Shown piece by piece: positions 17,842 through 26,604 of a stretch of 64,000 bases of DNA. The number at the start of each line of letters is the position of its first letter. Within the stretch, counting starts at the first letter, position 1. This DNA comes from Nonomuraea aurantiaca (lineage in GTDB: Bacteria > Actinomycetota > Actinomycetes > Streptosporangiales > Streptosporangiaceae), in the NCBI RefSeq assembly GCF_020215705.1, contig NZ_JAIWNB010000005.1, forward strand, positions 1 through 64,000, read 5' to 3'. The notes beneath the pieces were generated by a model. That model made no database searches and had not been told where the DNA came from. It was given only the letters and a program-made list of their open reading frames with translations. The translations under genes and the position numbers were made by a program.

Positions 17842-18174
17842 ATGGAACGACAGTCCCGCAGGAAGCTCGCGAGCGGTCTGGGCCTTGTGACGGCAGCCAT
17901 GTTCGCAACCGCTGTCATCGCCTCCGTACCCGGCTTGTCGTACGCTTCGACCGCGAGCACCTCGTCGAGCAGCGCGACCTCCACGATCCTCGCCCCAAAC
18001 CGATGCCACCTCAGGACCGAGGCCAATCCGAACAGCGTGTGGGTGCCCCCGAACTACGAAAGCTGCTACGACTGCTTGAACAGAGCGGCCTATCTGCACT
18101 CGCAAACCGGCATCGACTACTACTGCACCTACAACCCAAGCAATGGCAAGACCGACCTGCACTACGACCTGTAA
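17842..18174 (+). CDS. small secreted protein with four cysteines
   Basis: A 110-residue precursor. MERQSRRKLASGLGL and a hydrophobic stretch ending around SYASTAS form a Sec signal peptide. The mature part of about 70 residues has Cys in NRCHL, ESCYDCL and YYCTY, and ends with SNGKTDLHYDL. Four cysteines in such a short chain suggest two disulfides. I recognise no named family. A GAAGG ribosome site lies 8 bp before the ATG. It is flanked upstream by a strong inverted repeat and downstream by a hairpin terminator, so it is a single-gene unit. Confidence 0.75.
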   Translation: MERQSRRKLASGLGLVTAAMFATAVIASVPGLSYASTASTSSSSATSTILAPNRCHLRTEANPNSVWVPPNYESCYDCLNRAAYLHSQTGIDYYCTYNPSNGKTDLHYDL

Positions 18175-18238
18175 GACCGGATCCAGCCGAGTCCTAGGCT
18201 GTCGCCGGCATTACCGGGCGTAACTCGCGTTGGAGCCA

Positions 18239-18265
18239 CCCGTCGTCCCCCGGGGGCGCGACGGG
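18239..18265 (+). terminator. hairpin terminator of the small secreted protein
   Basis: CCCGTCG (18239-18245) pairs with CGACGGG (18259-18265), with extra CCCCC/GGGGG pairing inside the loop, followed by CGGTTTA. It lies 65 bp after the stop. Confidence 0.7.
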
Positions 18266-18306
18266 CGGTTTATCGCGTAATCAACTCCCGATGGCTATAG
18301 TCGATT

Positions 18307-18345
18307 CCGGTTGTCAAGCGGCGATCTTCGCAGTTCGACAACCGG
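18307..18345. promoter_or_regulatory. 9-bp inverted repeat upstream of the STAND-WD40 gene
   Basis: CCGGTTGTC (18307-18315) and GACAACCGG (18337-18345) are perfect complements 21 bp apart. CGGCGATC is also repeated directly at 18319 and 18343. It ends 27 bp before the start codon. The N-terminal HTH of the protein itself, or another regulator, could bind here; this is inference. Confidence 0.45.
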
Positions 18346-18372
18346 CGATCGTACGGCCATGGGGGCGGGTTC

Positions 18373-21300
18373 ATGGGACGACCGGAACGGCCGCTCGACC
18401 CTGACGCGGGCCCGTTACAGCGGTTCGCGCACGAGCTGAGGCAGTTACGCGCCGGGGCCCCTCGGCCCAGCTACCGCGAATTGTCCAGGCGCGCGCACTA
18501 CTCGGTGACCGCACTGTCCGAGGCAGCAGGTGGGGAGGTCTTTCCCACGCTGGCGGTCACCTTGGCCTATGTCGAGGCCTGCGGCGGCGACACCGAGACC
18601 TGGGAAAGACTCTGGCGAGAGGTCGCCGCGGAGCTGGCCGACACCGACGCCGGTGCGGAGGACCAGATGGACCAGGACGCGCCCTACCTCGGCCTGGTCA
18701 CCTTCGATCCTGACGACGCGGACCGGTTCTTCGGCCGGCGCGAGCTGGTGAACGAACTCTCCGCGCGATTACGCGACACATCCCTGCTCGCGGTGTTCGG
18801 CGCCTCAGGAAGCGGCAAGTCCTCCCTGCTTCGAGCCGGCCTGCTTCCGGCGTTGAGGAACAGCGCCGCCTCAGAAGGCCTGGACCGCCCGACACTCCTT
18901 CTCACGCCAGGCGCGCACCCCCTGGACGAACTCGCGGTGGGCCTGGCCAACCTCAGCGGAACCTCCGCTCCCTCCCTGTACGCCGACCTGGTGGCCACCC
19001 CTTCGAACATCCGGCTGGCGATCGGTCAGATACTGGCGGGCAGGCCGAAGAGCGTGCGCATCGTGATCGTGGTCGACCAGTTCGAGGAGGTCTTCAGCCT
19101 CTGCGACGACCAGAAGGAGAGATCCCTCTTCCTGGACTCGCTGCTCGCCGCGGCGGAGGAGACCAACGATCGAGCCCGCGTCGTACTGGGAATCCGCGCG
19201 GACTTCTACGCCCGGTGCGCTGAGCACCCGCCGCTGGTAGCCATGCTGCGCGACCGGCACCTGCTGATCGGTCCCATGGAGGACGACGACCTCCGACAGG
19301 TGATCATCGGCCCGGCGCTCCGGGCAGAGCTCAAGGTCGAGCGGGCGCTCGTCGAGACCATCCTCAGCGACGCAAGAGGCGAGCCCGGCGCGCTGCCACT
19401 GATCTCCCACGCCCTGCTGGAGACGTGGAAGCGCCGCAAAGGCGGCACGTTGACGCTCGCGGGGTACCGGGAAGCAGGAGGCATCCAGGGCGCCATCGCG
19501 CAGACCGCCGAGCAGATCTACGACGGGCTCGACGTTGGTGAGCGATATCTGGCCAGGAACGCGTTCCTCCGCCTGACGGCGCTGGGGCAGGGAACCGAGG
19601 ACACGCGCAGGCGCGTCCCGCCGGCGGAGCTGCTGGCGGGGCCGGACGGGGCGGCGATGGAGGCCGTACTGTCCCGGCTGACGGCGGCGCGGCTGCTCAC
19701 CGTCGACGAGGACAGCGTCCAGGTGGCTCACGAGGCGGTGATCCGTTCCTGGCCGAGGCTGCGGGGCTGGCTCGCCGAAGACCGGGAACTCGTCCGGCTC
19801 CAGCGGCGGCTCACCGACGCCGCCACCGAGTGGGAGCAGCACGGGCGCGAGAACGAGCTGCTGTACCGGGGAACACGGCTGACGGCCTGGGAGGACCGCG
19901 CGCTCGACCGGCTCAACGACCTGGAACACACGTTCCTGGCGGCCAGCAGGGCACGCGCGCGCCGGGATCGGGCGGCGGCGGGCCGTCGTGTGCGCGCGGC
20001 TCTGATCAGCCTGGTGGTGGCGGCGACCGTGGTCGGAGCACTGGCCGTGATGGCGCTGGTGAACGCGAACCGGGCGGAGAAGGAGCGAGATCTCGCGTAC
20101 TCTCGCCAGTTGGCGGCGGACGCGCGTGGCCAGCTCCAGCTGGACCCGCAGCTCGGGCTGCTGCTGGCCCGGCGGGCATACGCGGTCAGCCCAACGGAGG
20201 AGGCCACGGCGGTACTCCGGCAGGCCACCGTCGACTCGCGGATCCGGCTCATCGTTCCCATCGCTGCGGGCAAGGTCTGCGGCGTCGCATTCAGCCCGGA
20301 TGGGCGGCATCTGGCCGCCGGCAGCGGGGACGGCACCGTACGGGTCTGGCAGGTGTCCGCACGAGGGCTGCCCACGGGCGATCCGGTGGTGCTGCACAGC
20401 CATGCCGGTGAGGCGTGGAACCCCGTGTTCAGCCCGGACGGACGCTACCTGGCGACAGGCGGCATCGACGGAACGGTCAGCGTGTCCGACTGGGCCGGCG
20501 GTGGCGATCCGCTGGTGCTGCGCGGCCACCGTGGTCCGGTGTGGGGCGTCTCGTTCAACCCCGACGGGCAACGCCTGGCAAGTGCCGGGGACGACGGCAC
20601 GGTGCGGATCTGGAAAGCACCGGATGGCGGCAAGTGGACCGGCAGTTCATCTGCAGGAGGCGGTGCTCCCAAGGTGCTGCGCGGCCACGATGGGCGGGCT
20701 CTGCAGGTCGTGTTCAGCCCGGACGGGCGGAGACTGGCCAGCAGCGGCGGCGACGGCACCGTCCGGATCTGGGACCCGGCCGGTAAGGCGAAAACGGTCG
20801 TGCTGCGCGGCCACGAGAATTCTGTGGAAGGACTGCAGTACAGCCCGGACGGGCGGAACCTGGTCAGCGGCAGTACCGATGGCACGGTGCGGGTGTGGGA
20901 CGTGACCGGACAGAATGCACCAGCAGTGCTGCGCGGGCACGACGGCACGGTGGAGGGTGCGGCGGTCAGCCGCGACAGCCGGAGGATCGCCAGCGTGGGC
21001 AACGACGGCACGGTCCGGATTTGGAACATGGCCAGCAACATCGACCCGCTCGTTCTGCGCGGCCATCGTGGTACGACGTGGAACGCGTCGTTCAGCCCGG
21101 ACGGGCGTACGCTGGCGAGCGCGAGCGACGACGGGACGATGCGGCTGTGGGACGTGGCGTACACCGGTGACGCGATGATCCTGCGAGGTCATACCGGGGC
21201 CGTGTACGACGCCGCGTTCAGCCCGGACGGGCGACGCGTCGCCAGTGCCGGTATCGACGGCACGATCCGCGTCCAGAACATCGACGGCAGCGGTGACGCG

Positions 21301-22146
21301 CTGGTGGTGCGCGGCCACAAGGCGGACGTCCTCGGGGTCGCCTTCAGCCCGGACGGGCGGCGACTGGCGAGTACAGGTGCTGACAGCACGGTACGGATCT
21401 GGCACGCCGACGGGACCGGCCAGGCTGTCGTGCTGCGCGGCCACAGTGGAAACGTGTGGAACGCCGCCTTCAGCCCGGACGGCACGCGGGTGGTCAGCGG
21501 AGGTGACGACGGCACTGTACGGGTCTGGCACACTGACGGGACCGGAGCGCCGGTCATCATGGACAGCCCTCAGCGCCAGGTCCGGTATGTCGCGTTCAGC
21601 CCCGACGGGCGGCGAGTGGCGAGCGCAGGCGTGGACGGCACGATCCTGATTCAGAACGCCGACGGGACCGGTCAACCTGTCATGCTGCGCGGCCACCAAG
21701 GCCTGGTGTGGTGCCTCGCCCTCAGCTCGGACGGGCGGCGAGTGGTCAGCGGGGGCAATGACGGCACGATCCGCATCTGGAACACCGACGGGACCGGAGA
21801 CCCGATCGTCCTGCGCGGCCATCAGGGCGTGGTGTGGAGCGTCGGCTTCAGCCCGGACGGGCAGCAGGTCATCAGCAGTGGCAATGACAACACCGTGCGG
21901 ATCTGGGTACCGGCCGAGGGGCGCGAGCCAGTGGTCTTCAGCGGCTCCGGCACTACGGTCAACTCCGTGAAGTTCAGCCCGGACGGGTGGCGGCTACTCT
22001 CGACCTACGACGACGCCACGGTACGGATCTGGCGCTGCGAGGTATGCGGCCCCATGCACCAGGTCCAGGCACTCGCCGCCAAGCGCACCATCCGCGAACT
22101 GACCCCCGAAGAACGCAAGATCTCCCTCGAACCATCCCTTTGGTGA
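18373..22146 (+). CDS. XRE-HTH / STAND NTPase / 14-blade WD40 protein
   Basis: A 1257-residue multidomain protein. An XRE-like helix-turn-helix (about 10-85, SYRELSRRAHYSVTALSEAA) leads into a STAND-type NTPase with Walker A GASGSGKS (about 142-149) and Walker B IVIVVDQFEEVF (about 230-241). It ends with a winged-helix part carrying the EDSVQVAHEAVIRSWPRL motif of this family. A single transmembrane helix (about 544-565) is followed by AEKERDLAYSRQLAADA. Residues 630-1225 hold 14 WD40 repeats (most with FSPDG and DGTVRIW), enough for two seven-bladed propellers. A C-terminal CEVC motif closes it. STAND proteins are ligand-triggered switches in signalling and sometimes defence. Membrane anchoring here suggests sensing at the envelope. 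Confidence 0.93.
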   Translation: MGRPERPLDPDAGPLQRFAHELRQLRAGAPRPSYRELSRRAHYSVTALSEAAGGEVFPTLAVTLAYVEACGGDTETWERLWREVAAELADTDAGAEDQMDQDAPYLGLVTFDPDDADRFFGRRELVNELSARLRDTSLLAVFGASGSGKSSLLRAGLLPALRNSAASEGLDRPTLLLTPGAHPLDELAVGLANLSGTSAPSLYADLVATPSNIRLAIGQILAGRPKSVRIVIVVDQFEEVFSLCDDQKERSLFLDSLLAAAEETNDRARVVLGIRADFYARCAEHPPLVAMLRDRHLLIGPMEDDDLRQVIIGPALRAELKVERALVETILSDARGEPGALPLISHALLETWKRRKGGTLTLAGYREAGGIQGAIAQTAEQIYDGLDVGERYLARNAFLRLTALGQGTEDTRRRVPPAELLAGPDGAAMEAVLSRLTAARLLTVDEDSVQVAHEAVIRSWPRLRGWLAEDRELVRLQRRLTDAATEWEQHGRENELLYRGTRLTAWEDRALDRLNDLEHTFLAASRARARRDRAAAGRRVRAALISLVVAATVVGALAVMALVNANRAEKERDLAYSRQLAADARGQLQLDPQLGLLLARRAYAVSPTEEATAVLRQATVDSRIRLIVPIAAGKVCGVAFSPDGRHLAAGSGDGTVRVWQVSARGLPTGDPVVLHSHAGEAWNPVFSPDGRYLATGGIDGTVSVSDWAGGGDPLVLRGHRGPVWGVSFNPDGQRLASAGDDGTVRIWKAPDGGKWTGSSSAGGGAPKVLRGHDGRALQVVFSPDGRRLASSGGDGTVRIWDPAGKAKTVVLRGHENSVEGLQYSPDGRNLVSGSTDGTVRVWDVTGQNAPAVLRGHDGTVEGAAVSRDSRRIASVGNDGTVRIWNMASNIDPLVLRGHRGTTWNASFSPDGRTLASASDDGTMRLWDVAYTGDAMILRGHTGAVYDAAFSPDGRRVASAGIDGTIRVQNIDGSGDALVVRGHKADVLGVAFSPDGRRLASTGADSTVRIWHADGTGQAVVLRGHSGNVWNAAFSPDGTRVVSGGDDGTVRVWHTDGTGAPVIMDSPQRQVRYVAFSPDGRRVASAGVDGTILIQNADGTGQPVMLRGHQGLVWCLALSSDGRRVVSGGNDGTIRIWNTDGTGDPIVLRGHQGVVWSVGFSPDGQQVISSGNDNTVRIWVPAEGREPVVFSGSGTTVNSVKFSPDGWRLLSTYDDATVRIWRCEVCGPMHQVQALAAKRTIRELTPEERKISLEPSLW

Positions 22147-22287
22147 AGGGGTCGAGCTGCGGATGCGGGAGCAACTGCTCGGCAAGGTGGTGGTAGATCG
22201 GCCGGCTGTGTGCTTGTCGGGCAGCGGCAGCCGGGCGTAGGCGACCACCGCGTGCGTCAACGGGAGGCAGGACCTACCGTCTGAGAA

Positions 22288-23649
22288 ATGGACCCGCTTG
22301 CGCTTTTCCATCAGGTGGCCGCGTCGGTGCCCGCGTACGGGGAGTTTCTCGCCGAGCACGGCGTCGACCCTGGCCAGGTTTCCACTATGTCCGACTTCGC
22401 GCGATTGCCGCTGCTCACCAAGGACGGCTACCTCAACCGCCACCCACTCCCCCGGCTCTGCCGCGACGGCGTGATCGGCGACATGATCGCGGTCTCGTCC
22501 GGTTCGACGGGCACGCCGTCGTTCTGGCCGCGTTCGGTGTCCGACGAGCGGGTGATCGCCGCGCGGTTCGAGGAGGTGTTCCGGGACTCCTTCGAGGCCC
22601 GGGAGCGCAGGACGCTGGCCGTCGTCTGCTTCGCGCTCGGCACCTGGGTGGGCGGGCTGTTCACCGTGGCCTGCTGCCGACACCTGGCCGAGCGCGGCTA
22701 CCCGATCACTGTGGTCGCCCCTGGCAGCGACAAGCGGGAGATCCTTCGCGTACTCCCGCAGCTGGCCCCGCACTTCGACCAGGTCGTACTGCTCGGCTAT
22801 CCGCCCTTCCTCAAGGACGTCATCGACGCGGGACTGCCCTGGACCAGATGGAACGTCAAGCTCGTCACGGCCGGCGAGGTGTTCAGCGAGGAGTGGCGCA
22901 CGCTCGTGGCGAGCCGGGCGGGCATCGCCGACCCGGTGCGCGGCATCGCCTCCCTGTACGGCACGGCCGACGCGGGCGTGCTGGGCAACGAGACGCCTCT
23001 TTCGGTGGAGATCCGCCGGTTCCTGGCCGGACGTCCTGGGGCGGCGAGGGAGCTGTTCGGGGAGTCGCGACTGCCGACGCTCGTCCAGTACGACCCCGAG
23101 GTCCGCTTCTTCGAGGAGCACGAGGGCACGCTGGTGTTCTCGGGCGACAACGGCATCCCCCTCGTCCGCTATCACATTGCCGACGAGGGCGGGATCGTGC
23201 CGTTCGAACGGATGACGCGTTTCGTACGGCAGCACGGCTTCGAGCCTTCGGCGACCGGCCCGTCCCGGCCCTTCGTCTACGTGTTCGGGCGCAGCCACTT
23301 CACCGTGTCCTACTACGGGGCGAACGTGTTCCCGGAGAACATCTCCGTGGGGCTGCAGCAGCCCACGGTCAGCTCGCTGGTGACCGGGAAGTTCGTCATG
23401 GAGACGGTCGAGGACGACCGGCGCGACCGGCACCTGACGGTGACGGTGGAGCTCATGCCCGGCGAGAAGCCGTCGGAGGAGACGGCCAGGCTGGTGGGCG
23501 AGTCGATCCTCGAACAGCTGCTCCGGCTCAACAGCGAGTTCGCGGCCTATGTACCGATGGCCCAGCAGGCGCCGTTCATCCGGCTACGGGAACTGGGCGA
23601 CCCCGAATACTTCCCGCCCGGCACCAAACACCGCTACACCCGGGCATGA
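22288..23649 (+). CDS. phenylacetate-CoA ligase-like adenylating enzyme
   Basis: A 453-residue PaaK/CapK-like member of the ANL superfamily. The ATP-binding loop is SSGSTGTPSFWPR near residue 72, in the short PaaK style. SLYGTADAGVLGNE is the A5-like segment and VFSGDNGIPLVRYHIADEGG precedes the C-terminal domain, which ends GTKHRYTR. It should activate an aromatic or other carboxylate, as a CoA ester or an adenylate for another acceptor. No phenylacetate genes are nearby. The 141 bp before it show no gene on the plus strand. Confidence 0.82.
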   Translation: MDPLALFHQVAASVPAYGEFLAEHGVDPGQVSTMSDFARLPLLTKDGYLNRHPLPRLCRDGVIGDMIAVSSGSTGTPSFWPRSVSDERVIAARFEEVFRDSFEARERRTLAVVCFALGTWVGGLFTVACCRHLAERGYPITVVAPGSDKREILRVLPQLAPHFDQVVLLGYPPFLKDVIDAGLPWTRWNVKLVTAGEVFSEEWRTLVASRAGIADPVRGIASLYGTADAGVLGNETPLSVEIRRFLAGRPGAARELFGESRLPTLVQYDPEVRFFEEHEGTLVFSGDNGIPLVRYHIADEGGIVPFERMTRFVRQHGFEPSATGPSRPFVYVFGRSHFTVSYYGANVFPENISVGLQQPTVSSLVTGKFVMETVEDDRRDRHLTVTVELMPGEKPSEETARLVGESILEQLLRLNSEFAAYVPMAQQAPFIRLRELGDPEYFPPGTKHRYTRA

Positions 23650-24063
23650 CGACCGTCCGGCAGGACGATCCCAGACGGGTCGATCCCTGCTGTTGCGCCT
23701 GCTGCCGGAATTCGCATCCATCTCATCAACCTCATCGCACACGACCACCGCCCCGCCCAACACGCCGCCCACTGCTCCGACCTCAACCACGCGGCTGATG
23801 GCCGCCGCCTGCTGGTCGTGATGTGGGAGGCGGGCACGAGGAAGCGGGCGCGGGCCTGCCGATCGGGCCGCCCGCCACGTCGCGCTCGATCGCCCGGACG
23901 GGATCGGCGTGCTCCTGGAAGTGTTGCTGAGGACGTGTCCTGTCTCGTCGGACTTGCGGCATGAGACCTCCTTGAACCGCGGTGCCGCAGAATCGATGCG
24001 ACGAATCGACGGAGCCACGGCTCATCGATCATGAGGCCGATCCGTGGATGTCTCGCGGCCCAG
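23650..24063. other. 414-bp region without a clear gene; possible coding debris
   Basis: One plus-strand frame (about 23665-23961) reads like protein, for instance GIRIHLINLIAHDHRPAQHA and ADGRRLLVVMWEAG, but it lacks a start and its end degenerates into Arg-rich text. A minus-strand frame over the same bases is also open. I do not recognise either, so I list the region as probable remnant. Confidence 0.3.
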
Positions 24064-25008
24064 CTAGATCGGGAAGTGGCCGCGGCGGATGCGCCAATGG
24101 CGGCCGGCCTTCAGGTGGTCGACGATCGCGCGCTGGAGCACGGTGCGGCGCGGCAGCTGGTCGAGCGGCGTGGTCAGGGTGCGGAACACGAACCGCAGCA
24201 CCTCGACGTCGGCGTCCTGCCCCTCCGGCTCCGCGTAGGGCTCCAGCTCGAACCTCTGCTGGAACCGGACGATGTTGGAGTCTCCGGGCAGGTACTCCAG
24301 TAACTGGGGGTCGAGCAGCCACGAGCCGCAGGAGAACGCCGTGTAGTGCTCATCGGGAAAGTGGCGTGGGAAGAACGCGCGGGCCTCGTCGAGCGACGCC
24401 GCGACCGCCTCCGGGGTCATCGGCCCCGACTCGGGGATGTGCAGGTCGATGGTGGTGCCGCCGCGCTGGTGCTGCAGCCGGCCCAGCTCGTAGATGCCGC
24501 CGCGCGCGTGCAGCGTCAGCCAGCTCTGCATGACCGGCCAGCCCTCGCGGCGCATCCGCCGGTCGATCGCGAGGTTGCGGCCCAGGTCCGCGAGGGTCAC
24601 CCACGACACGGCATCGGCGATGCCGTGGTCGCGGTGGTACTCCATGACGACGTCGACCAGGGCCAGGTACGCGTACACGTAGAGATGCCGCCAGGCGGGA
24701 CCCCGTTCACGTGGCAGCTCCGGACCGGGCGGCAGCCAGCCGTGGCCTCCGAGATCGGCGCGGACCAGGGCGATCGAGCGGTCGAGCAGCCAGCGCAGCT
24801 CCGGAGTCCACAGTGGAGAGCCGGGGTCGGGCCAGCCCGCCATGATCTCGGCGGCGTCGTCCGGCCGCACCGCGAGCCGGTCGAGGATGGCGGGCGCGTC
24901 GGCCTTGGCGGGCAGCGGAGCCGACGGCCGGTCGCCGGCGAGCCGGTGCACGCGGTCGACGTCCTCGACGGGTACCCCGAGCCGGGCGGCGGTGTCGTCC
25001 AGAGCCAC
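24064..25008 (-). CDS. acyltransferase-domain protein (GNAT-like, DUF5596/5597 type)
   Basis: A 314-residue cytosolic protein. The N-terminal helical part (SWVTLADLGRNLAIDRRM) and a C-terminal half with FSCGSWLLDPQLLEYLPGDS and SNIVRFQQRFELEPY match the actinobacterial acyltransferase-domain family that resembles GNAT N-acyltransferases. Neither donor nor acceptor is known. It stands alone on the minus strand, with a flavoprotein remnant upstream. Confidence 0.75.
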   Translation of the reverse strand: MALDDTAARLGVPVEDVDRVHRLAGDRPSAPLPAKADAPAILDRLAVRPDDAAEIMAGWPDPGSPLWTPELRWLLDRSIALVRADLGGHGWLPPGPELPRERGPAWRHLYVYAYLALVDVVMEYHRDHGIADAVSWVTLADLGRNLAIDRRMRREGWPVMQSWLTLHARGGIYELGRLQHQRGGTTIDLHIPESGPMTPEAVAASLDEARAFFPRHFPDEHYTAFSCGSWLLDPQLLEYLPGDSNIVRFQQRFELEPYAEPEGQDADVEVLRFVFRTLTTPLDQLPRRTVLQRAIVDHLKAGRHWRIRRGHFPI

Positions 25009-25120
25009 GCGGACGATCCTACGACCACCGGCAACGCCATGGATCTACCTCGTGTCCTGTTCGGTTGACCTCCTGCTGTCCTCGGCGTGAGAGGACTGCG
25101 AGCAGGGTCACCAACTGCCT

Positions 25121-25259
25121 TCAGCCGGTGAGACGGCCGACGATGAGCACCTCGCGGCCTGCCTCGGCGGCGGCGATCGCCGTCCGCAGCCCCGCCGGCC
25201 TGAGCCGATGAGCAGGACGTTCACCGGGCGTGGATCTCGATGTCAGTGTTGATCGGCAT
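25121..25259 (-). pseudogene. N-terminal remnant of a fumarate/succinate-type flavoprotein
   Basis: From ATG 25257-25259 the first frame gives MPINTDIEIHA then a stop. A shifted frame gives NVLLIGSG and a third gives AGLRTAIAAAEAGREVLIVG before a TGA at 25121. Joined, these are a Rossmann GxGxxG FAD-binding N-terminus like the flavoprotein subunit of fumarate reductases/succinate dehydrogenases (typically VLVIGxGAAGLRAAI). Nothing of the remaining 500 or more residues follows. Its start overlaps the end of the cytochrome b gene, so it was once the next cistron of that operon. Confidence 0.65.
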
Positions 25260-26604
25260 AGGTACTTCCGTAAGTGAGCATTGCGGGAGCCGCCCGGTGG
25301 TCCTCGGTGTATTCACCGAGAGGCGATCGGCGGACGACGCCGGTCTCGATGCCGTGTGTTCGCACTTCCCGCTCCTGGGCTCGCAGGGCCAGGCAGATGC
25401 GGCGGGTGACCTCGAAGACCACGACCGGTCCGGCGATGAGCGCGATGCGGAAGAACCAGGTGACGGCGAACAACGACAGGCTGAAGTGGTGGGCGAGCTG
25501 GTCGTTGGCGGCCGCCGCCCACAGCAGGCCGTAGAAGGTCATACCGGCGGCGCCCAGGGCGGTGCGGACGGCGGCCTCACGGGGCCGATCCAGGGGACGG
25601 TGGACTCCTCGATCGCCGGTGAGCCGACGTTCGAGGAGGGGGTAGGCGGCCAGGACGGTGAAGAAGGCGCCCGGCACGACCAGGGCAGGAATGAGGACTG
25701 ACAGGGTGAGCGGGTGGCCGGCGACAACGGGTTCCCAGCCGGGCATGATGCGGATGGCACCGTCCAGGAAGCCCATGTACCAGTCGGGCACCGCGCCCGC
25801 GCTCGTGGTGCCCGGCCTGGCCGGGCCGTACAGCCAGATGGGGTTGATCTGCGCGAGGGTGCCCAGCAGCGTGAGCACGCCGCAGGTGGCGAGGAACAGC
25901 GCCAGTGAGCTCAGCGGCGGCACGTGGGCCGCGCCCGGGTAGTGGGTACGGCCGTGCCGCCGGAGCAGCCGGCGCCGGACGATGAGCAACTCGATCATGA
26001 TCGCCGGAACGAGCAGCACGTGCAACCAGTAGAACAGCGGGATGACCTGCTCGCCGGGGACGGCTTCGCCGAAGAGCAGGCCGGTCAGGTAGGTCCCGGC
26101 GAGCGGGATGGCTTGGGTGACGCCCTGGATCAGCGCGAGGCTGCCTCCGGACAGCATGTCGTCGGGCAGGATGCCCCCGGTGACACCCGCGACGATGCCC
26201 AGGATGAACAGGCCGACCCAGACCAGCCAGTTCAGGCCGTGCGGACGACGGAAGGCACCGGTGAAGAACAGGCGCAGCAGCTGCAGGCTGATGGCGGCGA
26301 CGAGGATCAGCGTGGCCCAGTGGTGGACCTGCCGCATCAGCAGGCCACCGCGCACCTCCAGGCTGATCTCCAGCGTGGAGGCGAACGCGCGGCTGACCGG
26401 CACTCCGCGCAGCGGGGTGTAGTGGCCCTGATAGATCACCTGGGTCATGTCGGGGTCGTAGAAGAAGGTCAGGAAGGCTCCGGTGACGACGAGCACCACC
26501 AGGCTGTAGACCGCGATCTGACCGAACAGGAACGACCAGTGGTCGCTACGGCCGCGCGGCCGCGCCCCCACCGCGCGCGCGAGCCGTAGATGCAGGCGCT
26601 TCAT
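25243..26604 (-). CDS. QcrB-like cytochrome b paralogue, heme ligands incomplete
   Basis: A 453-residue integral membrane protein with the actinobacterial QcrB pattern: MRQVHHWATLILVA, FFTGAFRRPHGLNW, GGILPDDMLSGGSL, QINPIWLYGPA, AVPDWYMGFLDGAIRIMPGW (PEWY-like) and GVHRPLDRPREAAVRTALG. Two of four expected axial histidines are absent: His94 has Gln108 at the +14 position, and His195 has Val209/Arg210 where the second helix-D His should be. True QcrB is about 540 residues; this lacks the long C-terminal tail. It overlaps a small upstream ORF (ATGA) and a downstream flavoprotein remnant, so it is not in a qcrCAB operon. It may serve as a quinone-binding membrane anchor rather than a bc-complex subunit. 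Confidence 0.85.
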   Translation of the reverse strand: MKRLHLRLARAVGARPRGRSDHWSFLFGQIAVYSLVVLVVTGAFLTFFYDPDMTQVIYQGHYTPLRGVPVSRAFASTLEISLEVRGGLLMRQVHHWATLILVAAISLQLLRLFFTGAFRRPHGLNWLVWVGLFILGIVAGVTGGILPDDMLSGGSLALIQGVTQAIPLAGTYLTGLLFGEAVPGEQVIPLFYWLHVLLVPAIMIELLIVRRRLLRRHGRTHYPGAAHVPPLSSLALFLATCGVLTLLGTLAQINPIWLYGPARPGTTSAGAVPDWYMGFLDGAIRIMPGWEPVVAGHPLTLSVLIPALVVPGAFFTVLAAYPLLERRLTGDRGVHRPLDRPREAAVRTALGAAGMTFYGLLWAAAANDQLAHHFSLSLFAVTWFFRIALIAGPVVVFEVTRRICLALRAQEREVRTHGIETGVVRRSPLGEYTEDHRAAPAMLTYGSTYADQH

